Shown here: in pieces, positions 1 through 10,000 of the stretch | Numbering within the stretch: position 1 is the stretch's first letter | Layout: the number at the start of each line of letters is the position of its first letter | Assembly: GCF_019655435.1 (NCBI RefSeq) | Contig: NZ_BPFH01000003.1 | Span: forward strand, 248,001-312,000 | DNA: 64,000 nt | Source of the DNA: Jannaschia pagri | Lineage (GTDB): Bacteria > Pseudomonadota > Alphaproteobacteria > Rhodobacterales > Rhodobacteraceae | Direction of reading: 5' to 3' | Notes under the pieces: model-generated | Databases searched by the model: none | Told to the model about the DNA's origin: nothing | The model's input: only the letters and a program-made list of their open reading frames with translations | Program-made: the position numbers and the translations under genes

Positions 1-186
1 CCGACGCATTTGATCAATGTGGATTATACCTCCGGCAGCTTCCAAGAATCCGACAGTGGCGGCGGCAGCCTGTACTTGGGCTATAACCTCGGTGGCGGGA
101 ATGACGGTGCAATCGCCGCGTTGGAGGCGCATTTCCGAGAGACGTACGACTTTAGCATCACCGACCTTGCCCCGCCGGAAAGCTAA
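1..186 (+). CDS. C-terminal fragment of an unidentified protein
   Basis: The first 61 codons in frame 1 are open and end at TAA (184-186), so this is the 3' end of a gene that begins outside the window. The visible tail is glycine- and serine-rich in the middle (QESDSGGGSLYLGYNLGGG) and ends in a mixed acidic segment. I do not recognise a family. It lies about 100 bp upstream of a sulfotransferase-like gene on the same strand and may belong to the same polysaccharide locus. The reading frame is the only evidence that it is coding. Confidence 0.5.
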   Translation, partial: PTHLINVDYTSGSFQESDSGGGSLYLGYNLGGGNDGAIAALEAHFRETYDFSITDLAPPES

Positions 187-286
187 GTTTGTTTCTGCGT
201 GGCACCGATGATATGGGCGGCCACCGCCCCGTCAGTGGTACCGTGAGCCCTATGACCTCAGAGAACGCGCCGAGACCCGAAGCCCC

Positions 287-1312
287 ATGAGCCGTCTGAT
301 CCTGCACATCGGAACCCACAAGACGGCGACCACGTCGATTCAGAAGTATTTGAACCGCAATCGGGATGTTTTGGCCGAGCGCGGCATCTTCTATCCCAGC
401 TACGATCTGATCGATCACCCGGTGCACTACGCGCACCAAGCGGCGGTAAACGCATTCTCAAATCAGAACGATGACATGACCCGCGATCAGGCCATCGCGT
501 TCTTTGCCGCCGTTCGGGCGCGGCGGGCCGACCATGACATCACCATCCTCAGCGCAGAACCCCTTTACCGTCACCTGGATCAAGCCCCGGCGCAGCCGAT
601 GCCCCAGGACCCAGAGGTGTACTGGGCGCGCCGTCGCTCCTACATCACTCAGATCGCCGAACAGGTTGGCGGGGCCGAAGTTGTCGTCGTCTTTCGCGAG
701 CAGGCCGACTACGCCCATTCCCTTTACCAAGAACACGTGAAATCGACCCGGTATCACCACAATATGCAGGTCTTCCGGCAGCGGTTCTGGTTTCATTTCG
801 ACTTCTTGGGCCAAGCCAAGGCCTGGGACGCCGTGTTCCCGGGCCTTCGCGCGCTCAGCTATGCCCACCTCTGCCGAGGCGCGGGCGTCGAAGAGAACTT
901 CGCGGCGGCGCTTGATCTTAACCTGCCAGAGGGGTTGCCGACGGCGGGGCGTCAGAACGAGGGGATGCTACCAGATTTGGTAGTCCTAAAACGTTTGTTA
1001 CACCACACCTGCCATTCGCGGGATGACATCCGTCGCCGCATGGATCAGCTGGATCACGCCATCCGTCAACACCCGGACCTGTTGGGGATGTTGCGCGCCC
1101 GCACGTTGTATCGCGATGCCAAAGGGCGGCGGGCCTTTCACAGCAGATTTGCCGCAGCGAATGCGGAACTCACACAGACGTACATCACCAACGTCCCGGA
1201 GGGAGAGGAGGCCTTTCCGCTGCGGCCCCTCCCCAATGACATAAAATGGGGTGAGGTGATGCATCCCGACCTGGCGGATTTCCTGACGCGCCGCGTGCTG
1301 GACGCGGCCTGA
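287..1312 (+). CDS. Sulfotransferase-like protein
   Basis: A 341-residue protein that opens with LILHIGTHKTATTSIQ (residues 4-19), the 5'-phosphosulfate-binding loop typical of bacterial PAPS-dependent sulfotransferases. A second element near residues 130-146 (VVVVFREQADYAHSLYQ) matches the 3'-phosphate-binding strand with the expected Arg and Ser. It would transfer sulfate from PAPS to a carbohydrate hydroxyl in the cytoplasm; the acceptor cannot be read from sequence. The next gene, a glycosyltransferase, starts 6 bp after its stop, so the two are probably co-transcribed. The ribosome-binding site is weak. Family assignment is firm; the capsule or exopolysaccharide substrate is inferred from context. 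Confidence 0.82.
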   Translation: MSRLILHIGTHKTATTSIQKYLNRNRDVLAERGIFYPSYDLIDHPVHYAHQAAVNAFSNQNDDMTRDQAIAFFAAVRARRADHDITILSAEPLYRHLDQAPAQPMPQDPEVYWARRRSYITQIAEQVGGAEVVVVFREQADYAHSLYQEHVKSTRYHHNMQVFRQRFWFHFDFLGQAKAWDAVFPGLRALSYAHLCRGAGVEENFAAALDLNLPEGLPTAGRQNEGMLPDLVVLKRLLHHTCHSRDDIRRRMDQLDHAIRQHPDLLGMLRARTLYRDAKGRRAFHSRFAAANAELTQTYITNVPEGEEAFPLRPLPNDIKWGEVMHPDLADFLTRRVLDAA

Positions 1313-1318
1313 TCGCCC

Positions 1319-3895
1319 ATGGCAGGGATCTTGCACCGCATCGCCGGTCTGTATGGTCGATACGTTCTGGCGCACGATCTGGTCTCGGGCCGCACCGGTC
1401 CATTGCGCAACGGCGCAGGCAAAACGCTCGGAGCTGTTGAGACCGCAGAGCGGGACAGTGGGCGGTTGCGCGTGGCCGGGAAGATGCATCCCGGAGAACC
1501 GCCCGTCGTCCGAGTGACGCTGGCCCACGGCGCGCGCAGTGTCTCCGTCGACCGACCAAGTGGTTTGGCCCCGGATCGGCCCTTTCGCTTTGATCTAGCC
1601 CTGCCGCACCTGCCCAGTGGCGCGTCCGAGGCCGAGCCCCATGGTCCGCGCATTCACTGGCAGGACAGTGCTGGCGACACAGCAGAGATGCCGCTGCGAT
1701 TTCCCGGGCCATTGACGGTTCGGGCGGGACATCTGGCTCAGTTCACGCGCGCGGTCCTCCGTCTGATCCCAGCGTTCTGGGGTTGGGCACGGACCGGAGA
1801 TCCGAGGTTCCGCGGTGCGGTCAAACGGGGCCTGGGCCTGGACAAGGCGGCGCGGTTCCAACCCCTTGATGCGCGGGTGCTCCCGGCCTCCGCTCCTCCT
1901 AGCCTAGCGGCTGAGACGGCGATCACCATCGTCTTACCGGTCTACAATGGGTTCGACTTGCTGGACGAATGCCTGACGCGGGTCATCCGCCACACGGATC
2001 TACCCTGGCACCTGATCCTGATCGAAGACGGGTCGTCCGATGACCGGGTCAGGCCCTTTCTGCGGGACTGGACGGCTGCGGCCGATGGGCTCGAAACTGG
2101 TCACGTGACCTTGCTGGAGCCACCGGAAAACCTGGGCTTCATCGGGGCCGTGAACCTTGGGTTTGAGGCTGCTGGGATTGATGAAGGACAGGCGCCCGAC
2201 CACCCGACTGTCCTGCTGAACTCGGACGCGCTGGTGCCCGACGGTTGGGCCAGCCGCCTTGTGGCCCCACTGGTCGGGCCGGAGGCTGATCCTGCGGTCG
2301 CCTCGGTCACGGCCATGTCAAATGACGCAGAGATTACGACGGCGCCCAGTATCTGTATGGCGCGGGACTTGATGCCCGGCGATGCCGACGCGATTGATCG
2401 GGTAGCACGAACCCTGGACCCTGTCTTTTCCCAGGCGGAGATGCCCACGGGCGTGGGCTTCTGCATGGCCCTGTCCCCTCGGTTTCTGGCGCGATTGCCC
2501 CGTTTGGATGCGGCCTTTGGCCGTGGCTATGGCGAAGAGGTGGATTGGTGCCAGAAAGCCCGTGCCCTGGGCGGTCGCCACATCGGGTTGGGCAACCTTT
2601 TCGTGGAACACCGCGGCGGCAGCAGCTTCGGCTCCGAGGCGAAGGCGATGCTGATCGCGCAAAATGGGGCGCTGATCTCTCAGCGCTATCCGACCTATGA
2701 CCTGGAGGTCGCGCGCTTCATTGCGTCCGATCCGTTGACCACACCTCGCTTGGCGCTCGCCTTGGCCTGGGCAGACACCCAAGCCGCGCGGGCGGATCTT
2801 GGTCCTGTGCCGGTCTACCTAGCCCATGATCTGGGCGGCGGGGCGGATATCTGGTTGCAAACGCGGATGGCCACGGATCGGGCCCAGGGGCTGCCGTCGG
2901 TGGTCCTGCGGGTCGGCGGGCCGACGCGCTGGCAGATTGAGGTCCACGCCGGTGGGCAACCCGGCGGCCTGACGGGTGTAACCGGTGCGGCCACGGACGA
3001 CCTGGAGGCCGTGGTTCGATTGCTTGCGATCCTGTCCCAAAAGCGCCTGGTCTATTCTTGCGGCGTGGGCGACCCGGATCCCTACACCTTGCCCGATATC
3101 CTTCTGTCGCTCCGCCAACCGGGCGATCAGCTGGAGGTATTGTTCCACGACTGGCTGCCGATCTCGCCGTCCTATACGCTTTTGGATGCTGACGATGTCT
3201 ATCGCGGCCCCATCCAGAGGGATCACACGGACCTCGCACACAGGGCAAAACGACCGGACGGACAAGAGGTGTCGTTGCCAGAGTGGATGGCGGCCTGGGG
3301 GCGCCTGTTGGGGGCGGCAGACAAGATCCGGCTCTTCTCGGAGGATGGCAGAAAACACCTGATGGCGGCCTGGCCCGACCTCGCGCCGGGCTTCACCGGC
3401 ACCAAGCTGGAAGTTCGTGGCCATCCGATGCCGGATCTTGCCCGATTGGCGATACCCAACGTTGCAAACGTCACGCCTCCCCAACCGCCGGTGGTGGGCG
3501 TTATCGGCAACTTGAACCGTCATAAGGGAGCGGCGGTCGTCGCCAGTCTTGGCCGCCATATCGGGATACAAGACGGTCCCGCAGGCCTAATCGTTCTGGG
3601 TCAGGTGGACCCGGATTGTACGTTGCCGCGCCGGGTCAGCGTCCACGGAGGCTACCGCGTGGACGAGATACCGGACTTGGTGCGCCGCCATGGGATCACC
3701 CACTGGCTGGTCCCGGCGATTTGGCCCGAAACCTTCTCTTACGCCACGCACGAAGCCCTTGCCACGGGGCTGCCGGTGATTGCCTTCGACATCGGAGCCC
3801 AGGGCATGGCAGTCAGCCGCGCGGCGAACGGACTTTGCGTTCCATTGAATGCGGAGGATCCCGCCGATCAGGTGCGTCTTGCACTCCGGCCTTGA
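1319..3895 (+). CDS. Double-domain glycosyltransferase (GT2 + GT4-like)
   Basis: An 858-residue protein. Residues about 1-195 match nothing I recognise. A GT-A family 2 domain starts near residue 201 (ITIVLPVYNGFDLLDEC), with LIEDGSSDD and a DXD-like NSDALVPDGW. The C-terminal part (about 720-850) looks like a GT-B family 4 domain: GVIGNLNRHKG, then PETFSYATHEALATGLPVI, which carries the E-x7-E motif. It is therefore probably bifunctional, adding two sugars to a growing polysaccharide on the cytoplasmic side of the membrane. It sits between a sulfotransferase gene (6 bp upstream) and kpsE-like and kpsT-like export genes. The C-terminus stops soon after the E-x7-E motif, slightly short for a GT4 domain. 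Confidence 0.83.
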   Translation: MAGILHRIAGLYGRYVLAHDLVSGRTGPLRNGAGKTLGAVETAERDSGRLRVAGKMHPGEPPVVRVTLAHGARSVSVDRPSGLAPDRPFRFDLALPHLPSGASEAEPHGPRIHWQDSAGDTAEMPLRFPGPLTVRAGHLAQFTRAVLRLIPAFWGWARTGDPRFRGAVKRGLGLDKAARFQPLDARVLPASAPPSLAAETAITIVLPVYNGFDLLDECLTRVIRHTDLPWHLILIEDGSSDDRVRPFLRDWTAAADGLETGHVTLLEPPENLGFIGAVNLGFEAAGIDEGQAPDHPTVLLNSDALVPDGWASRLVAPLVGPEADPAVASVTAMSNDAEITTAPSICMARDLMPGDADAIDRVARTLDPVFSQAEMPTGVGFCMALSPRFLARLPRLDAAFGRGYGEEVDWCQKARALGGRHIGLGNLFVEHRGGSSFGSEAKAMLIAQNGALISQRYPTYDLEVARFIASDPLTTPRLALALAWADTQAARADLGPVPVYLAHDLGGGADIWLQTRMATDRAQGLPSVVLRVGGPTRWQIEVHAGGQPGGLTGVTGAATDDLEAVVRLLAILSQKRLVYSCGVGDPDPYTLPDILLSLRQPGDQLEVLFHDWLPISPSYTLLDADDVYRGPIQRDHTDLAHRAKRPDGQEVSLPEWMAAWGRLLGAADKIRLFSEDGRKHLMAAWPDLAPGFTGTKLEVRGHPMPDLARLAIPNVANVTPPQPPVVGVIGNLNRHKGAAVVASLGRHIGIQDGPAGLIVLGQVDPDCTLPRRVSVHGGYRVDEIPDLVRRHGITHWLVPAIWPETFSYATHEALATGLPVIAFDIGAQGMAVSRAANGLCVPLNAEDPADQVRLALRP

Positions 3896-4020
3896 TCCTG
3901 TTCACGCAGGCTTGCGAAAAGTGCGTTCAGCTTTTGCGGAATACGCGATAGGGCAGACTTATCCTCTTTTCAGGCGGACCGGGCCAGAGCCCTGACCGCC
4001 GCGACCGTCGAGACTTTTGC

Positions 4021-5217
4021 ATGACAGACGCCACGGATACCCAAATGACATCAGCCGCGCCGGCCCAGCCCAGGGGACGGCATTGGTTAATCACCCTCAG
4101 TTTCCTGCTGCTGGTGGTGGCCCCCACGGCCCTGTGCGCCTGGTACCTCTGGGAACGGGCGGCGGATCGCTATGTGTCCACGGCAGGGTTTTCTGTCCGC
4201 ACCGAAGAAGCGGGATCGGCCATCGAGAGCTTGGCTGGGATCACCGGGCTTTCCGGCTCCTCTTCTTCGGACACCGATATCCTGTATGATTTCATCCAGA
4301 GCCAACAGCTTGTCCGCCAAGTCCAAGACAGCCTCGACCTTCGGACGATCTGGAGTAAGGTCCCCCCGGACCAGGACCCGATCTATGCCTATCACCCACC
4401 CGGAACCATTGAGGACCTGACGGCCTATTGGCGGCGCATGGTGAAGGTATACAACATCGGCTCCACCGGGTTGCTAGAACTCCGGGTGCAGGCCTTCGAC
4501 CCCGACGATGCCCAGCGCATCGCACAGGAAATCCAGGCGCGCAGTTCCGATATGATCAATGAGTTGTCGGCCATCGCCCGCGAGGACGCGACGCGCTATG
4601 CCCGCGATGAATTGGACGGCGCGGTGGAGCGGCTGAAAGTCGCCCGTCAGGCCATCACCCGATTCCGCAACCGCACACAGATCGTGGACCCCCAGGCCTC
4701 GATCCAAAGCCAGATGGGTATCCTATCATCCTTGCAGGGCGAATTGGCCCAGACACTGATCGACCTGGATATTCTGGTGCAAACGGCACCGGCGAACGAC
4801 CCACGGATCGTGCAGTTGAAGCGCCGGATCGAAACCATCGAGAGCCGCATCGCCGAGGAGCGGAGCAAACTGGGCCTTGGGAGCAGGCCCCGTAACGATG
4901 AGGGTCAAGATGAAGGAGGCACCGCGGAAGGCGGGGAACTGGACGCCTTTGCCGATCTTGTTGGGGAATACGAAAGCCTGATCGTCGATCTCAACTTTGC
5001 CGAACAATCCTATACCGCTGCGCTTGCTGGCTACGATTCAAGCCTGGCGGAAAGTCGGCGCCAAAGCCGCTACCTCGCGGCGCACGTGCGCCCCACCCTG
5101 GCGGAGTCGGCGGCCCACCCGGAACGGACCAAGCTGATCAGCCTTGTCGCGCTGTTCAGCTTCCTCGCGTGGGGGATCATCGTTTTGGCGGCCTATGCCC
5201 TGCGGGATCGCCGCTAG
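4021..5217 (+). CDS. kpsE: Capsule polysaccharide export inner-membrane protein, KpsE/CtrB-like
   Basis: A 398-residue protein with the polysaccharide co-polymerase layout: an N-terminal membrane segment (about 20-43, LITLSFLLLVVAPTALCAWY), a long periplasmic part with a helical, probably coiled-coil stretch (about 195-300), and a C-terminal membrane segment (about 370-392). The DRYVSTAGFSVRTEE region after the first membrane segment is typical of KpsE/BexC/CtrB proteins. These proteins link the inner-membrane ABC exporter to the outer-membrane channel. The gene is 125 bp downstream of the glycosyltransferase and 22 bp upstream of the ATPase gene, as expected in a group 2/3 capsule export cluster. 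No outer-membrane KpsD-type partner is present in the window. Confidence 0.85.
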   Translation: MTDATDTQMTSAAPAQPRGRHWLITLSFLLLVVAPTALCAWYLWERAADRYVSTAGFSVRTEEAGSAIESLAGITGLSGSSSSDTDILYDFIQSQQLVRQVQDSLDLRTIWSKVPPDQDPIYAYHPPGTIEDLTAYWRRMVKVYNIGSTGLLELRVQAFDPDDAQRIAQEIQARSSDMINELSAIAREDATRYARDELDGAVERLKVARQAITRFRNRTQIVDPQASIQSQMGILSSLQGELAQTLIDLDILVQTAPANDPRIVQLKRRIETIESRIAEERSKLGLGSRPRNDEGQDEGGTAEGGELDAFADLVGEYESLIVDLNFAEQSYTAALAGYDSSLAESRRQSRYLAAHVRPTLAESAAHPERTKLISLVALFSFLAWGIIVLAAYALRDRR

Positions 5218-5239
5218 GGTGTCACAAGGGGTCTGAACC

Positions 5240-6865
5240 ATGATCGTTCTGCGCAATCTGACCAAGACGTTCACCGTCAATGGCCGCAGCAACACAGTTG
5301 CCGACAACTTGAACGCAGTCTTCCCAACGGGCGTTTCCGTGGGCCTGTTGGGCCGGAACGGCGCTGGAAAATCAACCCTGCTTCGGTTGATCGCAGGGAC
5401 CTCAACCCCAAGCTGGGGCGAGGTGTTGTCAACGGGGTCGGTTTCATTCCCCGTTGGTCTGGCCGATTCCATGCATGCGGATCTGACCGGCGCGCAAAAC
5501 ACGCGCTTTGTGGCGCGCATCTATGGCGCGGATACAGAATCCTTGATGGACTGGGTCGAGGATTTCGCGGAACTGGGGGAACATTTCCACCTGCCGGTGC
5601 GGTCCTATTCCTCGGGGATGAAGGGTCGCCTGTCGTTCGGGATCAACATGGGCTTGGCCTTCGACACCTATCTGGTGGACGAGGTCACCGCCGTGGGCGA
5701 CGCGGCCTTCCGCCGGAAATCGAGCGAAGTCTTTCGCGGGCGGATGGAGACCTCCGGCGCGATCTTCGTCAGCCACTCCATGGGGCAAATTCGCGATCTG
5801 TGCACGGCAGGCGCCATGCTGGAGAACGGCAAGCTCCAGTACTACGAAGAGGTCGATGAGGCGATCGACCGATACCTGTTTAGTCTGGACCCCGACCGGA
5901 CCCGCGAAGCGGCTGTGCCCGCCCGCGACGACAGTATGGTCCGCCTGCCCGAGGGTGTGCGCATGCTCTACGGGCTTGGCTTGCCGGTGACCCATGCGGG
6001 CTGGGTTGGTGATTGTCTGCGCCGCCATCGCCAGTGCCTTTGCCCGGATGTGACGGAGCCCCACTACTTCGACACCCGCGCGGGTCGGAACCGCCGTCTT
6101 CTGCGCGACCGAAACGCGGCCCTGCGCAAGCTGTCGGCCCAACAAGAAAAGGCAAAGGGCGCAGATCGGTCCAAATTGCTCGGCAAGATCAGTGACACGG
6201 CGGCTCTTTTGCAAATCCATGCTGCGCCGAGCGAGGGGGAAACCCGTCACGAAGCCTATCTGGATTTCATGCAGCGCCACCGGCGCAGCCAGCCATTGTT
6301 GTGCGATCTAACACCTGCCTACGCCCGCCTCCGACAGCTTGATTTTTCCGACATGGCTGGGCTTGGCGATGGCGTGTTCCTTCTGGTGCTAAGGGATCCA
6401 GTGGATCGTTATTGGGAGGCCCTATGCCTCGATATGCCTGAGGAGAAACGGACAGCCGATACCTGTGCGCGGCAGCTTCGCCAGTTGCTTGCCGAAGGCC
6501 CGGAGGAAATCGTCGGGCTTAGACCGGATTCGGACTATGCGCGGTTGATGTCGCGGCTACTGCCCGAGGTCCCAAAGGACCGGATCGTCACGCTGTTTCA
6601 CGAACATCTCGACGACCCGGAGGCGCGCTTGGTGGAGTTGGAACGGATGACGACCACCCTGGGGCTGGATGTCCTGCCCGACGACCGTCGCCCGACGTTT
6701 CCGGACCGGCCCGATGTTCCAAAGCTGCCTGGGGAGCTCGGTGAAAAGCTGATGGAAATGCTGCTGCCGCAGTATGAGGCGATCTATGCCGAATACGGGT
6801 CCGACGTGCCCTTGGCTTGGCGCTGGCGTCCGGAACATTTGAACGAGTCCCTACCGGCAGCCTGA
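5240..6865 (+). CDS. KpsT-type polysaccharide export ATPase fused to a sulfotransferase-like domain
   Basis: A 541-residue protein in two parts. Residues 1-about 220 form a KpsT/Wzt-like ABC ATPase: Walker A GRNGAGKS (38-45), signature SSGMKGR (124-130), Walker B YLVDEV (144-149) and H-loop SHS (178-180). KpsT proteins normally end here. Residues about 240-530 resemble a sulfotransferase: LYGLGLPVTHAGWVGDCLRR (243-262), HYFDTRAGRN, LCDLTPAY and FLLVLRDPVDRYWEAL (380-395). The first of these keeps the position of the PAPS loop but lacks the usual Lys-Thr-Thr core, so catalysis is uncertain. The gene follows kpsE; a cognate permease (kpsM-like) lies at 17.3 kb. The ATPase call is firm, the C-terminal domain likely. 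Confidence 0.8.
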   Translation: MIVLRNLTKTFTVNGRSNTVADNLNAVFPTGVSVGLLGRNGAGKSTLLRLIAGTSTPSWGEVLSTGSVSFPVGLADSMHADLTGAQNTRFVARIYGADTESLMDWVEDFAELGEHFHLPVRSYSSGMKGRLSFGINMGLAFDTYLVDEVTAVGDAAFRRKSSEVFRGRMETSGAIFVSHSMGQIRDLCTAGAMLENGKLQYYEEVDEAIDRYLFSLDPDRTREAAVPARDDSMVRLPEGVRMLYGLGLPVTHAGWVGDCLRRHRQCLCPDVTEPHYFDTRAGRNRRLLRDRNAALRKLSAQQEKAKGADRSKLLGKISDTAALLQIHAAPSEGETRHEAYLDFMQRHRRSQPLLCDLTPAYARLRQLDFSDMAGLGDGVFLLVLRDPVDRYWEALCLDMPEEKRTADTCARQLRQLLAEGPEEIVGLRPDSDYARLMSRLLPEVPKDRIVTLFHEHLDDPEARLVELERMTTTLGLDVLPDDRRPTFPDRPDVPKLPGELGEKLMEMLLPQYEAIYAEYGSDVPLAWRWRPEHLNESLPAA

Positions 6866-6980
6866 CGTCCCACGATTAAGCGCCCCACGACAACGCTGTG
6901 ACGTTCCCGGCTGGCCCAATGGGCGCACGGGTGCGGGGGCGAGTCACTTCGCCCGCCGTTGCCTCATCTAAAGAATGGGT

Positions 6981-7004
6981 CAGGCGCCCCGGACGGAGCG
7001 CCTG
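6981..7004 (-). terminator. Hairpin after the RTX gene
   Basis: CAGGCGC and GCGCCTG form a perfect 7-bp stem around a 10-nt loop, just past the stop codon of the minus-strand RTX gene (7014). On the minus strand it is followed by a weak T-rich stretch. It could end transcription of the RTX gene, and also of the plus-strand export operon that ends at 6865. Confidence 0.4.
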
Positions 7005-7013
7005 ATGCCGCAC

Positions 7014-10000
7014 TTATACCAGCAAGAAGTCAGCTGACGTCAGTTCCGGATTGCCATCCAAGGTGGCGATCAACGTCTGACCGCCAGCAGCGTTGGCGTT
7101 CAGGTCCACGAACAACCGACCCGTCGCCTGATCGTAGATCAGATAGTCGTTTGCGTCCTGGGCCGCCGTGCCTTGGCGCAGGACACCGTTCGGCAAAGCG
7201 CCCGTCGGGAACACACCATCTGGGACATCAATCAGGATGCGATCCTGTCCCGACTGGAAGTCCGTGATCCGGTCGGCCCCGCGCAGCGCAGCGCCGGGGA
7301 CTTCGAAGACGAAAGCGTCGTTGCCTGCGCCACCCGTCAAGGTGTCTTCGCCCGCACCGCCAGCGATCGTGTCGTTCCCGGCACCACCGTCAATCCGGTC
7401 GTTTTGGGCGCCGCCTTCGACCTCATCTGCGCCATCACCGCCGGACACCGTCCCACCGATCCGGTCGCCAAGCGTCAAGGCATTGCCACTGTCCGACAGG
7501 TTAATGATCCGCGCGCCGTCGACGATCAGCCCACCACGGTCGGTGATGCCGCTGGCGTTCAGGCGCATGTCGCCGGTATCCCCGATCATCACGGTGATCT
7601 CATCGTTGTCCGACTGGGTTACCGCCTCTTGACCGATTTCCAGAGCCAAGTTGCGAGAGATGGTGAAGTCGAAGATATCCACGCCCGACAGATCGCCGAT
7701 CTCTTCCACGATGCCAGAGACGTTCCCAACCTCGACCACGAGGGTATCGAGGCCCGTCCCCATGATCGCTTCGAAGTTGGTCGCGTTCAGCTGCGACGCA
7801 AAGATCGTCACAGTGTCTGCAACCTGCGTGCCCAGCACGAACCTGTCTTCGGCATTCACGCGGTCCACGAGACCCTCAACGTTCGGGTCGCTCAAGAACT
7901 CGACATTGGACGGTCGCGCCAAACGGGCATCCACATCCCGCAGGCGGATCGACGCATCGACCCCACGGCCCATGTCCAGAACCACGTCGCCTTGTTCGAA
8001 GGATACCTTGAGCTGCCCGATATTGGTGAAGGCCGTCCCTTGCAGAACCAACACGTCGCCACCGGCGCCCATCTCAAAGTCGCGGATCTGGTCGTTGCCG
8101 TCACCGACACGATACACGAAGCGGTCGCTCGCCCCGCCACCGGTCAGGTCGTCATCGCCCAGCCCGCCTGTCAGCGTGTCTTGGCCGGAGCCACCGAACA
8201 ACTGGTCGCTGCCGATGCCGGTGTTGAGGTTGCCGCCCCGTTCGTCGGCCGTCACGATGTCAGGCCGCCCACCCGATTGCAGGGTGCGGAAGGTGACGTC
8301 GTTATCCTCGATCGCTTCTTCGGGGTGCTCCCCAGGAACCCCTGGGTTGACCGATTGCCACTGCGGATCCTCCCGCGACGGGACGTCGTTGCGGTACTCT
8401 TGGATCATCGTTTCCACGCGGACGATGTTGTCGGCGTCCGGGCTGCCGTGGAAGTTGATATCGCGATTGGTCTCGGTGACGTTGATCTCATTGTAGTGTT
8501 CCGCGTGGAACGATGAGAACAGAACCGAGTGGCGCGCATCTTCCGACGTGACATTGTTCAGCGTCGTCTTGAACGCCTCGACCAGGTAGTAGTGGTAGCC
8601 GTTGGACGGGCCCTTGTTGTGCGCGCCCTCGGCGACCAGATCCTCGCCCGTTACGTCATAGGTACGCTGGAAACGGAAGGCGTGGCTGGCCGGGTCTTCA
8701 ATCGTCACGCGGCTGATGGAGGAGTTCTCGACAGCATCCAATTCGATGGCGGCAATCGACTTCCATTCATCGGGAAGCGTGTTGTTGAAGTTGTTGGGAT
8801 CCGCCGTCTCGCCCCATTGGCCGGTGACCGTGAAGTCAGACAGAACGACGTTTTCCAGGTAGGTGGATTGCCGCACCGTGGCGACGCCCGCATCGAAGTC
8901 GAAAGGCAGCGGCTCCCGCACGGTGATGACGTTGCCATCAATTTCCGTGATGCGGGAGCGGAACTCACGCAGCCAGATGTCCTCCGGGCGATCAGGTTCC
9001 GGCTGGATCCAGTCGGTATTGCCACTCTCGCGGATAAAGTCAGCGTCGTTTTCCTGATGGATGAACAGCAGGTCGCCGATGCCCAACTCGTGATCTTCGG
9101 ACAGCGTGATCTGAAAGGTGCCCTTCTCTGCGTTCACCGCGATAGGGCTGAGGTCGGTGAAGAGCTCCTGACCGTCCGGCTGAACCAGGATGGTCTGCCC
9201 CGCGTTCGCGTCGGTTTGCGCCGCACGAAGGATCGTCTGACCTTGGCCTGCCCCCTTGATGGTGATGTCCGAACGGTCGATCCGCAGCGTCTCGGTGATG
9301 TCGTAGGTCCCGGCCGCCAGGTTGATCGTCGACCCGCTCGGCGCGCCATTGATCAAGTTCTGAAGCTCTTCCAGCGGCGTGCCATTGGTCACATTGAAGA
9401 TGCGCGCGTCCTGGCCGGGCAACACGAAGTCGCGGATATCGATGTTGGGGCCTGCCGCGCCCTTCAGGGTCAAGTCCAGGTCGGTGGCGGTCAGGCGCAC
9501 GTCGCGCCCGTCGATCGAGACATTGACGTCCGATGCGGCCCGGATGCTGTCGATCTGGGACAGGTCCACACGCTCCAGGAAGCTGAGCGTGTCGAGGTCG
9601 GTGATTGTGACGGGGCCTGCGTCCTTTGCGATGATGAACAGGTCATCGCCCCCACCACCGGTCATGGTCGTGGCGCCCAGGTCCGCGATCAATTCGTCGC
9701 GTCCATCGCCACCATCGAGCGTGTCATTCCCCTCGCCGCCCGTCAGCGTGTCATTGCCGCCGTCGCCGCGAATGCTGTCGTCACCGCCAGCACCGGCCAG
9801 CATGTCATCGAGCAAGCCACCCTCGATCCGGTCATCACGGCGCCCGCCAGTGATCTTGTCAGACCGGGACCCGCCCGTGACATTCCCCGCATAATCATCG
9901 GAAATCGTGACGTTCTGACCCGTCACATTGCGGAGCAGGATGTTGCCCGTCCCCTCCAACGTGATGACACCATCCCCGAAAGAGGCATCCACGATCATAT

